From Marivirga arenosa (GTDB lineage: Bacteria > Bacteroidota > Bacteroidia > Cytophagales > Cyclobacteriaceae): a stretch of DNA of 64,000 nt. How positions within the stretch are numbered: the stretch's first letter is position 1; each line of letters starts with the position of its first letter. Under the pieces are notes generated by a model, which saw only the letters and a list, made by a program, of their open reading frames with translations, ran no database searches and was not told the origin of the DNA. Below, piece by piece: positions 16,939 through 26,238 of this stretch. Both the position numbers and the translations under genes were made by a program. The stretch covers positions 3,312,001 through 3,376,000 of the forward strand of contig NZ_CP129968.2 of NCBI RefSeq assembly GCF_030503875.2. The letters run 5' to 3'.

Positions 16939-19890
16939 ATGATTAAAAAAGTTTTATACCTTCTTTTTCTTTCGAGTTTAAGTGTTTTAAACACAACGCT
17001 ATCGCAAACTAAATCTTATCCTAATTGGGTGAATCAAACCTATAAGGATATGACTTTAGATGAAAAGATAGGTCAACTTTTTATGGTTGCGGCTTATTCC
17101 AATAAAGATGCTCAGCATGTGGAAGACTTAGCGATTTTGATAGAGAATTATAATATAGGAGGCTTAATATTTTTTCAGGGCGGACCAGGCAGAGAAATTG
17201 ATATTACGAATTATTTACAATCAAAATCAAAAATACCTTTATGGATCGGGATGGATGCAGAATGGGGATTAGGCATGCGGTTAGACAGCACCATGAATTT
17301 CCCAAAGCAAATGACATTAGGCGCTATTCAGAATAACGATTTGATATATAAAATGGGTGCTGAAATTGCTCGTCAAGCTAAATTAATTGGTGTACATGTC
17401 AATTTCGCACCAGTTGTAGATGTCAATAATAATATCAAAAATCCTGTGATAGGTTATCGTTCCTTTGGTGAAGACAAGGAGAATGTAGCTCAAAAAGGAG
17501 TGGCATACATGAAAGGAATGCAGAATAATGGATTGCTAGCAAATGCTAAACACTTCCCTGGTCATGGTGATACTGATTCTGATTCTCATATGACCCTTCC
17601 AGTAATCCGCCATTCTAAAGAAAGATTAGATGAAATTGAATTATACCCTTTCAAAAAATTAATTGAGAATAATGTAAATAGCATGATGGTGGCGCATCTA
17701 CATATTCCTGCTTATGATAACACGCCTAACAAAGCAACCACTTTATCTAAAAATGTGGTTACAGATTTACTTAAAACCAAATTAGGTTTCGATGGACTAA
17801 TTTTTACCGATGCCCTTAATATGAAAGGAGTTAGTAATTTTTATGAACCAGGAGAAACAGATTTACTTGCTTTTAAAGCAGGAAATGATGTTTTATTGTT
17901 TCCGATGAATGTGCCCAATGCAGTTAAAATGATTAAAACTGCTATTAAAAATAAAGAAATTACGGAAGACAGATTAGAAGAGAGTGTAAAGAAAATTCTA
18001 AATGCAAAATATAAACTAGGACTAAATGAAGGTTTTAAAAAACTAGATAAGGAAAATATTTTTGAAAAACTGCATACTACTGAAGCACATAGCTTGAATG
18101 AAAAGCTGTACGCTGAGGCTGCAACATTAGTGAAAAATAAAAAGAACTTTATCCCAATTCATATACTGGACACCACCACTTTCGCCTCACTTTCTTTAAG
18201 AGGAGAAAAGAATAGCACTTTTCAGAAATTCTTAAATAAATATGCCGATTTCACTCATTATGATCTCCCAAAAGGAAATTATGATCTTGGCGATTACACT
18301 CGATTAATGGATCAATTGAGCCAATATGAAACGGTAGTAGTAGGATTACATAACATGAATAATTCTCCATCGAAACGATTTGGGCTGAAATCTGAGGACT
18401 TATTATTCCTTCAAAATTTATCTGAAAAATCAAATGTAATCATTACTGTATTTGGAAATGCTTACAGCTTAAAATACTTACAAAATTTCGAGCAAGTTTT
18501 ATTAATGTATGAAGACAATGATTATACACAAAAACTAGCACCACAAATGCTTTTTGGAGCAAAAGCTATTAAAGGAAAACTGCCTATCAGTATTTCAAAT
18601 GACATTAAGGTAGGAACCGGTATTATCACTAAACCTTATGATAGATTTGGTTACAGCAATCCGCTCGATGTGGGCATGGACCCTAAAATACTTTCAGAAA
18701 TTGATGCTATTGCGCAAGAAGCAATTGATACAGAAGCTACACCAGGTTGCCAAATTTTAGTAGCCAAAGATGGCCAAATCATTTACGAGAAAGATTTTGG
18801 TTTTCAAACCTATCATAAATTTTCTGAGGTGAAAGAAGAAACCATTTATGACTTAGCCTCCATCACAAAAGTTGCTGCTACACTTCAAAGCATTATGTTT
18901 TTATATGATAGAGGTATAATCGATCTAGATGAGAAAATAGTAAAATATCTTCCTGAGCTTAAAGGCAGTAATAAGCAAAACATGACTTTGCGGAATATAT
19001 TAACGCATCAGGCAGGTTTAGTGCCTTACGTTCCATTTTGGAAGCAAACACACGATTTGTTTGGTTTAAAAACACCGCTTTACCAGAATTATGAAGCTTC
19101 TCTTTATCCTAACCAATTAGCTTCTGGGCTATATGGTCATCAAGTTTTAGGGGATTCCATTTGGCAATGGGTAATTGATTCAGAATTATTAGAAAAGCCT
19201 AAGTGGAAAAAAAGATACGATTATCGCTATTCTGATATGGGCTACTACATTATGCAAAAAATCAGCGAACGCATGATGAATATGAATTATGAAGAATTTC
19301 TGTATGAAAACTTCTATAAACCATTAGGTATGAAAACGATGGGATTCTTACCCTTATGCAGATTTCCAGAAACACAAATTGCTCCTACAGAAAATGACTT
19401 ACTATTCAGGAATGATTTAATAAAAGGCTGGGTACATGATCAAGGTGCCGCCATGGTGGGTGGAGTTGCAGGACATGCTGGTTTATTCAGCAATGCCAAA
19501 GACTTAGCCATATTAATGCAAATGAACCTATGGGATGGGTCTTATGGTGGAGTCCGATATTTTAGTAAGGGAACAGTTCCCTATTTCACCAAAAAGCAAT
19601 TTGATGAAAATAGAAGAGGCTTAGGCTGGGATAAACCAGTAGAAGAAGATGGCCCTTCTCCTACTTCACATTACGCATCTTCCTTAACTTTTGGCCATAC
19701 TGGCTTTACTGGAACCGCAGCATGGGCTGATCCTGAATTTGGATTGGTTTTTATTTTCTTATCTAATAGAATATACCCTGATGCATCAAATAGAAAGTTA
19801 ATAACCTCTAACATCAGAACTCGAATAATGGATGTGATTTACCAATCAATTTTTGAATACGAATCGCAGCATGAAGAATACGTAAACTAA
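16939..19890 (+). CDS. Glycoside hydrolase family 3 (NagZ-like) fused to a serine beta-lactamase-like domain
   Basis: 983 residues with an N-terminal signal peptide (about 1-22). Residues of about 30-370 are a GH3 N-acetylhexosaminidase: KHFPGHGD (204-211), the Asp215-Ser-His217 catalytic dyad of NagZ, and the nucleophile Asp291 in IFTDALNMKGV. A GH3-C-like region follows (about 390-560). Residues of about 575-980 are a class C beta-lactamase/transpeptidase-like domain with Ser641-Ile-Thr-Lys644, Tyr764-Ser-Asp766 and His920-Thr-Gly922. Both active sites look intact. It probably works outside the inner membrane on cell wall fragments, removing GlcNAc and acting on a peptide or ester bond. Such two-domain proteins are known in Bacteroidota; the esterase/amidase substrate is unproven. 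It stands divergently from the mutL run. Confidence 0.9.
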   Translation: MIKKVLYLLFLSSLSVLNTTLSQTKSYPNWVNQTYKDMTLDEKIGQLFMVAAYSNKDAQHVEDLAILIENYNIGGLIFFQGGPGREIDITNYLQSKSKIPLWIGMDAEWGLGMRLDSTMNFPKQMTLGAIQNNDLIYKMGAEIARQAKLIGVHVNFAPVVDVNNNIKNPVIGYRSFGEDKENVAQKGVAYMKGMQNNGLLANAKHFPGHGDTDSDSHMTLPVIRHSKERLDEIELYPFKKLIENNVNSMMVAHLHIPAYDNTPNKATTLSKNVVTDLLKTKLGFDGLIFTDALNMKGVSNFYEPGETDLLAFKAGNDVLLFPMNVPNAVKMIKTAIKNKEITEDRLEESVKKILNAKYKLGLNEGFKKLDKENIFEKLHTTEAHSLNEKLYAEAATLVKNKKNFIPIHILDTTTFASLSLRGEKNSTFQKFLNKYADFTHYDLPKGNYDLGDYTRLMDQLSQYETVVVGLHNMNNSPSKRFGLKSEDLLFLQNLSEKSNVIITVFGNAYSLKYLQNFEQVLLMYEDNDYTQKLAPQMLFGAKAIKGKLPISISNDIKVGTGIITKPYDRFGYSNPLDVGMDPKILSEIDAIAQEAIDTEATPGCQILVAKDGQIIYEKDFGFQTYHKFSEVKEETIYDLASITKVAATLQSIMFLYDRGIIDLDEKIVKYLPELKGSNKQNMTLRNILTHQAGLVPYVPFWKQTHDLFGLKTPLYQNYEASLYPNQLASGLYGHQVLGDSIWQWVIDSELLEKPKWKKRYDYRYSDMGYYIMQKISERMMNMNYEEFLYENFYKPLGMKTMGFLPLCRFPETQIAPTENDLLFRNDLIKGWVHDQGAAMVGGVAGHAGLFSNAKDLAILMQMNLWDGSYGGVRYFSKGTVPYFTKKQFDENRRGLGWDKPVEEDGPSPTSHYASSLTFGHTGFTGTAAWADPEFGLVFIFLSNRIYPDASNRKLITSNIRTRIMDVIYQSIFEYESQHEEYVN

Positions 19891-19999
19891 GTTACAAGCA
19901 ATAATATACTTGATTGGTATTTTTGATTTTTTAAACATATTGAGTGAGCCTTACGTTTTAGCTTTCATCAATAAAAAATTATTACTTAATAGAGAATAA

Positions 20000-21130
20000 A
20001 TGAATATTGGAATAGTGTGTTATCCTACCTTTGGGGGGAGTGGGGTTGTAGCAACAGAATTAGGAAAAGCTTTAGCAAAAAACGGACATAATGTTCATTT
20101 CATCACCTATTCACAACCTACCAGATTAGATTTTTTTAATCAAAATTTATTCTACCATGAAGTAGATATTAGAACTTATCCTTTATTTCAATATCCACCC
20201 TATGAGCTTGCCTTAGCCAGTAAAATGGTTGATGTAGTGGAACATGAAAATCTGGACTTATTGCATGTGCATTACGCCATACCTCATGCCTCAGCAGCTT
20301 TCATGGCAAAGCAGATATTAAAAGAAAAAAATATTAATATACCTGTAGTTACCACACTACACGGTACTGACATCACTCTAGTAGGTAAAGATCCTTCTTA
20401 TGAACCTGTAGTAACCTTTAGTATTAATAAATCTGATGGCGTTACTGCAGTATCAGAAGACTTGAAAAAAGACACTTTGGAACATTTTGATATCTATCAA
20501 CATATTGAAGTTATACCAAATTTCATCGATTTAAGCAGATTTAAAAGACAAAAGAAAGAGCATTTTAAAACGGCTATTTGTCCTAATGGAGAAAAATTAA
20601 TGGTACATACTTCGAATTTCCGAAAAGTAAAGAGAGTTGAAGATGTTATCCATGTTTTCAATAATGTGAGGAAAATTATACCTGCAAAACTCCTTTTAGT
20701 TGGAGATGGGCCTGAAAGAATAAAAATGGAAAAGCTATGCCGTGAATTGGGAACATGTGAGGATATAAGGTTTTTAGGGAAATTGGAGGCAGTTGAAGAA
20801 GTATTATCGGTTAGTGACTTATTCTTAATGCCTTCTGAAAAAGAAAGTTTTGGATTAGCTGCCTTAGAAGCAATGGCATGTGAAGTTCCAGTATTGTCTT
20901 CAAATGCTGGCGGTATTCCTGAGTTAAATATAAATGGTGTTACTGGCTTTACTTGTAATGTTGGTGATGTGAAAGATATGACTGAAAAAGCATTGTATAT
21001 ACTTGCAGATGAGCATTTGGATACATTTAAGAAAGCTGCCCTTGAAAGAGCCAAAGAATTTGACATCAGCAATATCTTACCATTATATGAAAACTTCTAC
21101 GATAAAATTTTGAAGACAGAACCAGCCTAG
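20000..21130 (+). CDS. bshA: N-acetyl-alpha-D-glucosaminyl L-malate synthase BshA
   Basis: 376 residues, a GT4-family retaining glycosyltransferase for the first step of bacillithiol synthesis (UDP-GlcNAc plus L-malate). The opening MNIGIVCYPTFGGSGVVATE carries the nucleotide-sugar-binding Gly loop characteristic of BshA. TLHGTDITLVGKDPSY and the GT4 acceptor motif SEKESFGLAALEAMACEVPV (E-x7-E) are present. Length is normal. bshB and bshC are not in this window. Bacillithiol is the usual low-molecular-weight thiol in many Bacteroidota. Confidence 0.9.
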   Translation: MNIGIVCYPTFGGSGVVATELGKALAKNGHNVHFITYSQPTRLDFFNQNLFYHEVDIRTYPLFQYPPYELALASKMVDVVEHENLDLLHVHYAIPHASAAFMAKQILKEKNINIPVVTTLHGTDITLVGKDPSYEPVVTFSINKSDGVTAVSEDLKKDTLEHFDIYQHIEVIPNFIDLSRFKRQKKEHFKTAICPNGEKLMVHTSNFRKVKRVEDVIHVFNNVRKIIPAKLLLVGDGPERIKMEKLCRELGTCEDIRFLGKLEAVEEVLSVSDLFLMPSEKESFGLAALEAMACEVPVLSSNAGGIPELNINGVTGFTCNVGDVKDMTEKALYILADEHLDTFKKAALERAKEFDISNILPLYENFYDKILKTEPA

Positions 21131-21231
21131 AAATTTTCTATCCAATTATATAGAACAATTAAGTAGTTTGATCGTTTCAATTTCATATTTAACCGAAAAC
21201 ATACTTTTTAACACTGTCACTTTTATTGGAT

Positions 21232-21855
21232 ATGGAAATAGCACAAGACAAAAACATAAAGGGCTCTGGTACAAAAAGATTATTTAACAACCCTATTTTA
21301 GAAAAACTATCAAGAAGTCATTTTTCAATTCCACTGAGCATTTTAGCGATAATCTCTACCTATCTTGCTTACTTAGCATTAACTTATTTCAATATTGAAT
21401 TAGCCAATTTTCTTACCTTATTTTTTATTGGTTTTTTTAGTTGGACTTTAGGTGAATATCTCATTCATAGGTTTGTGTTCCATATGGATGACGACAAAAG
21501 ATGGAAAAGGTGGATAACCTATACCTTTCATGGAATACATCATGACTATCCGAAAGATAAAGATAGGATAGTGATGCCCCCTGCTGGTGCCATTCTTATC
21601 AGTAGTATAATTTTTGGTGCCTTCTGGTTGGTAATAAAGGAATACGCTTTTGCATTCGTGCCAGGCTTCCTAATTGGATATTTATTATATGCCTTTATTC
21701 ATTATGCAATTCATGCATACCAACCACCCAAAAACTTTTTAAGATGGTTATGGATTTATCATAGCATCCATCATTACAAACACCCAGATAAATATTTTGG
21801 AGTTTCTTCTCCTATTTGGGATTTTGTATTTAATACAATTCCTAAGAAAAAGTAG
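21232..21855 (+). CDS. Sterol desaturase/fatty acid hydroxylase superfamily membrane protein
   Basis: 207 residues from the ATG at 21232; a TTG six bases earlier is less likely. It has four membrane helices and the di-iron histidine clusters of the superfamily: LIHRFVFH, then FHGIHHDYP, HYAIHAY, and YHSIHHYKHP. The arrangement resembles fungal Scs7/FA2H-type fatty acid 2-hydroxylases without the cytochrome b5 domain. In Bacteroidota such an enzyme may hydroxylate fatty acyl chains of sphingolipids, sulfonolipids or ornithine lipids; which one is inference. It is 2 bases upstream of an SDR gene and probably cotranscribed. Confidence 0.85.
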   Translation: MEIAQDKNIKGSGTKRLFNNPILEKLSRSHFSIPLSILAIISTYLAYLALTYFNIELANFLTLFFIGFFSWTLGEYLIHRFVFHMDDDKRWKRWITYTFHGIHHDYPKDKDRIVMPPAGAILISSIIFGAFWLVIKEYAFAFVPGFLIGYLLYAFIHYAIHAYQPPKNFLRWLWIYHSIHHYKHPDKYFGVSSPIWDFVFNTIPKKK

Positions 21856-21857
21856 AA

Positions 21858-22664
21858 ATGTCTTCTATTAGCATTTTAGGTTGTGGTTGGCTTGGATTAG
21901 CCTTAGCTGAAGAACTTATCAAAAGAGGTTTTAAGGTAAAAGGAAGTACAACCACAACTGAAAAAATATCACAGTTACAATCCAAAGGAATTGAGGCTTA
22001 TGAAATTGAATTACCAAATAATAAATTTGATAAAAGCTTTTTCGCTACAGATTATTTAATAATTGACATCCCTCCCAAAAGCTCAAAAGCGGGTGTAAAT
22101 CATCACTTTGAAAGTATTAAAAGCATTATTCCCTACATAAAAAACGATCAAAAAATAATATATATAAGTTCAACCTCTGTTTACCCTGATGTTGATCACC
22201 CTATAAACGAAGATCATGAATTAGATAAAAATTCAGATAGAGCCAATGCTTTAATACAAGTAGAACAACTACTCCTCAACACTTTCTATGATCGCTTAAC
22301 CATTATAAGATCTGGAGGATTATTAGGCTATGATAGAATACCTGGCAAATATTTCGCGGGTAAAAAAGTAAACCAATACGATCAAAAAGTAAATTATTTA
22401 CACAGAGATGATGCTGTTGGAATAATAATAACTGTGATAGATAAAAAAGCCTGGGGCTGCATTTTGAATGCCGTTGCTCCACAGCATCCAACTCGGAAGG
22501 AAGTTTACTTAAAAAATGCAGATGATTATAGCTTTGAATATCCCATATTTGAAAATACACCTCAAGAATTAACTAACAGAATAATTGAAAACTCTAAAAT
22601 TGAACAAATCTTATATTATTCATTCATTTACCCTGACCCTCTACACTTTTTTTATATTAATTAA
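21858..22664 (+). CDS. NAD(P)-binding SDR-like protein (YeeZ type)
   Basis: 268 residues with an N-terminal Rossmann fold (SILGCGWLGLALAEELIKRG, the GxGxxG motif). YISSTSVYPD contains the SxxxY-like serine/tyrosine region of extended and atypical SDRs. It resembles the E. coli YeeZ family, whose substrate is unknown. The gene follows the fatty acid hydroxylase by 2 bases, so a role in lipid modification is conceivable but unsupported by residues. Confidence 0.75.
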   Translation: MSSISILGCGWLGLALAEELIKRGFKVKGSTTTTEKISQLQSKGIEAYEIELPNNKFDKSFFATDYLIIDIPPKSSKAGVNHHFESIKSIIPYIKNDQKIIYISSTSVYPDVDHPINEDHELDKNSDRANALIQVEQLLLNTFYDRLTIIRSGGLLGYDRIPGKYFAGKKVNQYDQKVNYLHRDDAVGIIITVIDKKAWGCILNAVAPQHPTRKEVYLKNADDYSFEYPIFENTPQELTNRIIENSKIEQILYYSFIYPDPLHFFYIN

Positions 22665-22723
22665 AGAAATCACTTCCATTAATTTTTATATTTTAGTATC
22701 ATTCGAAAGTATTTTCAAAAACT

Positions 22724-23473
22724 ATGTGTACACTTACCTATTTACCACTTTCGGAAGAGCAATATATTCTCACCACAAATAGAGATGAAAGTCCTGAACG
22801 AGGTCAAGCAGGTTTCCCCTCTTATCATCATGTTGAAGGGAAAAACATCATATATCCAGCTGATCCTAAGGCAGGTGGTACATGGATTGCAACTTCTGAT
22901 AATGGAATTAGTGTATGCTTATTAAATGGTGCAAATGAACCACATGAGTTCAATCCTCCGTACAGAATGAGTAGAGGAAAAGTGGTAATTGAAGCCATTG
23001 AGTGTATAAAACCAGACGAGTTTTTTAAGAATTATGATTTCTCAGGTATTGAACCCTTCACAATGGTGGTTCTTTTCCATGATCCTCAATTGAAAATACT
23101 TGAATTCAAATGGGATGGTAATAATACATCTCTTGAAGAAAAGGATGTAAGCAAACCTCAAATATGGGCTTCTGCTCAGCTTTACACTCAACAGGCTATT
23201 AACAATAGAAAAGAATGGTTTGCAAAATGGTTAAAAGAGAATCAGAATTTCACTGTTGAAGCTATTAGAGATTTCCATAGAAATGCAGGTTCTGGTGATT
23301 TAGAAAATGATATGGTAATGGACCGGGGTAAAGTAAAAACAGTAAGCATTACCAGTATTTATTCTTTAAAAGGTGTGATTAATATGGCACACAAAAATTT
23401 ATTAAATGAAAAATATCAAGAAATCACATTATCTCAACACGTAAACCAAGAGTTTTCACATCATATTCTATAG
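22724..23473 (+). CDS. NRDE (TANGO2-like) family protein
   Basis: 249 residues. The opening MCTLTYLPLSEEQYILTTNR continues into DESPERG, giving the NRDE signature that names the family; Cys2 is positioned like an N-terminal nucleophile. Later blocks GGTWIATSDNGISVCLLNG and SRGKVVIEAI also match. The eukaryotic relative TANGO2 has been linked to heme and lipid handling; the bacterial role is not established. The protein is soluble with no signal peptide. It starts 59 bases after the SDR gene. Confidence 0.85.
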   Translation: MCTLTYLPLSEEQYILTTNRDESPERGQAGFPSYHHVEGKNIIYPADPKAGGTWIATSDNGISVCLLNGANEPHEFNPPYRMSRGKVVIEAIECIKPDEFFKNYDFSGIEPFTMVVLFHDPQLKILEFKWDGNNTSLEEKDVSKPQIWASAQLYTQQAINNRKEWFAKWLKENQNFTVEAIRDFHRNAGSGDLENDMVMDRGKVKTVSITSIYSLKGVINMAHKNLLNEKYQEITLSQHVNQEFSHHIL

Positions 23474-23568
23474 CTCAGGCTACTACCAGAAAATTTTAAT
23501 TCCAATTCTTTTACAATTTTCAAGCTTATCAAGTAACATTCATCTTCTCCTTTTAGTTAAGGAAAGAT

Positions 23569-24666
23569 ATGTTAGGTTACCGATTCACTAAATATTTAGC
23601 CCACAAAGATTTATCAGACACAACCTTTGATCAATTATTCAATGTATTCAATGAATTATTGATCATAACTGGAGGTGATGTAAGTGAAGCTTTGAGCTGG
23701 CTTACTAATATTGATAAACAATATAATATCACAGATGACAAATATGGTCTTGGTGATTTTATAGAAGACCTGAAAAAGAAAGGGTTTATATCTGATAAGA
23801 CACCCGATGGGTCGTTTGAAATTACAGCAAAGACCGAACAAACTATCAGAAAAAGTGCATTAGAAGAAATATTTGGTAAACTTAAAAAATCTGGAAAGGG
23901 AGAGCATAAAACTAACTTTACAGGATTAGGAGAAGAGCCAGGTACTGACAGGAGGAATTATGAATTTGGTGATCTTTTACATCAAATTTCAATGACCGAT
24001 TCTTTGCGAAATGCTCAAATTAATCATGGTCTTGGAGATTTTCAACTAACAGAAGATGATCTTGAAATAGTAGATAGTGAATACAAAACGCAGACTTCTA
24101 CAGTCTTAATGATTGATATTTCACATTCTATGATTTTATACGGAGAAGACCGTATTACGCCTGCTAAAAAGGTGGCTATGGCATTGGCTGAGCTTATCAC
24201 TAAGAAGTATAAAAAAGACACACTAGATATTATCGTATTTGGAAATGACGCTTGGCAAATACAAATAAAAGATTTGCCTTACCTTCAGGTTGGGCCTTAT
24301 CACACTAATACGATTGCTGGCTTGGAATTGGCCATGGACTTACTAAGAAGACGAAAAAATAAAAATAAACAAATTTTCATGATTACGGATGGGAAACCTA
24401 CCTGCATGAAACAAGGTATTAAATACTATAAAAATAGCTTTGGATTGGATCCTAAAATCCTTAATAAAACCTTGAATTTAGGAGCTCAATGCAGAAGATT
24501 GAATATTCCAATTACAACCTTTATGATTGCCTCTGATCCTTATCTACAAGAATTTGTAAAAGAATTCACAAGTGTAAATAACGGAAATGCTTATTACAGT
24601 AGTTTACAAGGATTAGGAAACTTAGTATTTGAAGATTATAAAAGAAATAGAAAAAAACGATACTGA
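23569..24666 (+). CDS. VWA-domain protein paired with a MoxR-type ATPase
   Basis: 365 residues, soluble. The N-terminal 170 residues are helical and charged. The von Willebrand A domain (about 178-350) has the MIDAS motif DISHS (in VLMIDISHSMILYGEDR), with further metal ligands expected at the TIAGL threonine and in MITDGKPT. VWA proteins next to MoxR/RavA-type AAA ATPases usually act as adaptors that recruit a substrate for remodelling, as with ViaA and RavA or the CoxD/CoxE pair. The ATPase gene starts 10 bases downstream, which supports a pair. The client is unknown. Confidence 0.85.
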   Translation: MLGYRFTKYLAHKDLSDTTFDQLFNVFNELLIITGGDVSEALSWLTNIDKQYNITDDKYGLGDFIEDLKKKGFISDKTPDGSFEITAKTEQTIRKSALEEIFGKLKKSGKGEHKTNFTGLGEEPGTDRRNYEFGDLLHQISMTDSLRNAQINHGLGDFQLTEDDLEIVDSEYKTQTSTVLMIDISHSMILYGEDRITPAKKVAMALAELITKKYKKDTLDIIVFGNDAWQIQIKDLPYLQVGPYHTNTIAGLELAMDLLRRRKNKNKQIFMITDGKPTCMKQGIKYYKNSFGLDPKILNKTLNLGAQCRRLNIPITTFMIASDPYLQEFVKEFTSVNNGNAYYSSLQGLGNLVFEDYKRNRKKRY

Positions 24667-24676
24667 AAACAATTTT

Positions 24677-26194
24677 ATGAGCTACGAAAAACTCTTATCA
24701 TCAGATAAATTAAAAATTACCACTCTTAAAGATTTAATGCAAAGTGGGTATCAACCAAAGTCAGTTAAGGAAGAGCTCAGAGATAACCTCATAAAGAAAA
24801 TGAGGGCTGGAGAAAATGTTTTTGAAGGCATTTGGGGATATGAGGATACAGTTATCCCTGATATTCAAAGAGCAATACTATCTCGTCATAACATTAATTT
24901 ATTGGGTTTAAGAGGTCAGGCCAAAACTAGAATAGCCAGGATGATGACCTTATTGCTAGATGAATATATACCTGTATTAAAAGGATCAGAGCTTAATGAT
25001 GACCCTATGCAGCCATTATCCCGTCAAGCAAAAGACATACTAGAGGAAAAAAGAAATGATGCTGAGGTAATATGGATGCATAGAGAAGAAAGATATACAG
25101 AAAAACTCGCTACTCCAGATGTATCGGTAGCAGATTTGATTGGTGACGTAGATCCTATTAAAGCAGCAACATTAAAATTACCCTATTCAGATGAAAGAGT
25201 AATCCATTATGGATTAATCCCACGCTCTCACAGAGGTATATTTGTGATCAATGAGTTACCGGATTTACAAGCAAGAATTCAAGTAGCTTTATTTAATATA
25301 TTACAGGAAGGAGACATCCAAATAAGAGGGTTCAAGTTACGTTTACCATTGGATTTACAGTTTGTGTTTACTGCAAACCCAGAAGACTATACGAATAGAG
25401 GAAGTATAATTACACCTTTAAAAGATAGAATAGATGCACAAATTATAACGCATTATCCTGAATCAATTGCCATTGGTAAGAAAATCACTTCTCAAGAAGC
25501 AGCTATAAAAGAGGTTCAGGATGAAACAGTAGAGCTAAATGATTTATCAAAAGACTTAATTGAACAGATTGCAATAGAAGCTAGAAATAGTGAGTATATA
25601 GATGAAAAAAGTGGTGTATCAGCAAGGCTTACAATCTCTGCTTACGAAAGTTTAGTAAGTGCCGCAGAAAGAAGGTCATTGATCAATAATGAGAAAAAAG
25701 TTTATGTTCGCATGTCTGACTTCACAGGAGTTGTTCCTGCAATAACGGGTAAAGTTGAGCTAGTATATGAAGGAGAACAAGAAGGGCCTGGTATTGTAGC
25801 TCAAACATTAGTAGGCAAAGCGATACGATCTCAATTTGATCATTATTTCCCGAATCCTGAAGAATTAAGAAAAGATAGAGAGAAGAAAAACCCATACAGA
25901 CCCATCAGCAAATGGTTTAATGATGGAGAAAAAATAGACCTTCTTCATGATGACAATGAAAAAGAATACAGAAAAAAACTGGATAAGGTTCCAGGCTTAA
26001 AAGATTTAGTAAAAGAACATCATAAAAAGCTGAATGAAAAAGAAACTTACTTTATGATGGAATTTGCACTTCATGGAATGGCTGAATACAGTTTATTGAG
26101 TAAACATGCCTTGGCAAAAGGACATAGTTTTAAAGACCTGTTAAGCAGCATGTTAAACTTTGAAGAATCAGATGAAAATGAGGATGATTTTTAA
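24677..26194 (+). CDS. MoxR/magnesium-chelatase-like AAA+ ATPase
   Basis: 505 residues from the ATG at 24677; an in-frame earlier ATG at 24629 lies inside the VWA gene and is unlikely. The Walker A motif is GLRGQAKTR. The Walker B region is GIFVINELPDL, with Asn where most AAA+ proteins have Asp. The sensor-1 segment is FVFTANPEDYTNRG, and an arginine-finger-like region is in PLKDRIDAQI. The long C-terminal helical region is the family's lid plus an extension. It likely hydrolyses ATP to remodel a protein together with the VWA partner encoded just upstream, in the cytoplasm. Confidence 0.85.
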   Translation: MSYEKLLSSDKLKITTLKDLMQSGYQPKSVKEELRDNLIKKMRAGENVFEGIWGYEDTVIPDIQRAILSRHNINLLGLRGQAKTRIARMMTLLLDEYIPVLKGSELNDDPMQPLSRQAKDILEEKRNDAEVIWMHREERYTEKLATPDVSVADLIGDVDPIKAATLKLPYSDERVIHYGLIPRSHRGIFVINELPDLQARIQVALFNILQEGDIQIRGFKLRLPLDLQFVFTANPEDYTNRGSIITPLKDRIDAQIITHYPESIAIGKKITSQEAAIKEVQDETVELNDLSKDLIEQIAIEARNSEYIDEKSGVSARLTISAYESLVSAAERRSLINNEKKVYVRMSDFTGVVPAITGKVELVYEGEQEGPGIVAQTLVGKAIRSQFDHYFPNPEELRKDREKKNPYRPISKWFNDGEKIDLLHDDNEKEYRKKLDKVPGLKDLVKEHHKKLNEKETYFMMEFALHGMAEYSLLSKHALAKGHSFKDLLSSMLNFEESDENEDDF

Positions 26195-26238
26195 TTATAA
26201 ATTGTATATTTGATAGGAACCATCAATTTATAATCTAA

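Noticed and set aside
20497..21072. 191-codon antisense frame within bshA
   Set aside because: bshA is full length with intact motifs; the antisense frame has no recognisable domain.
22585..22782. 65-codon frame between the SDR and NRDE genes
   Set aside because: It overlaps both genes out of frame and is low-complexity hydrophobic.
24629..24676. Upstream start of the MoxR ATPase
   Set aside because: It lies inside the VWA gene; the ATG at 24677 just after the VWA stop is the natural start.
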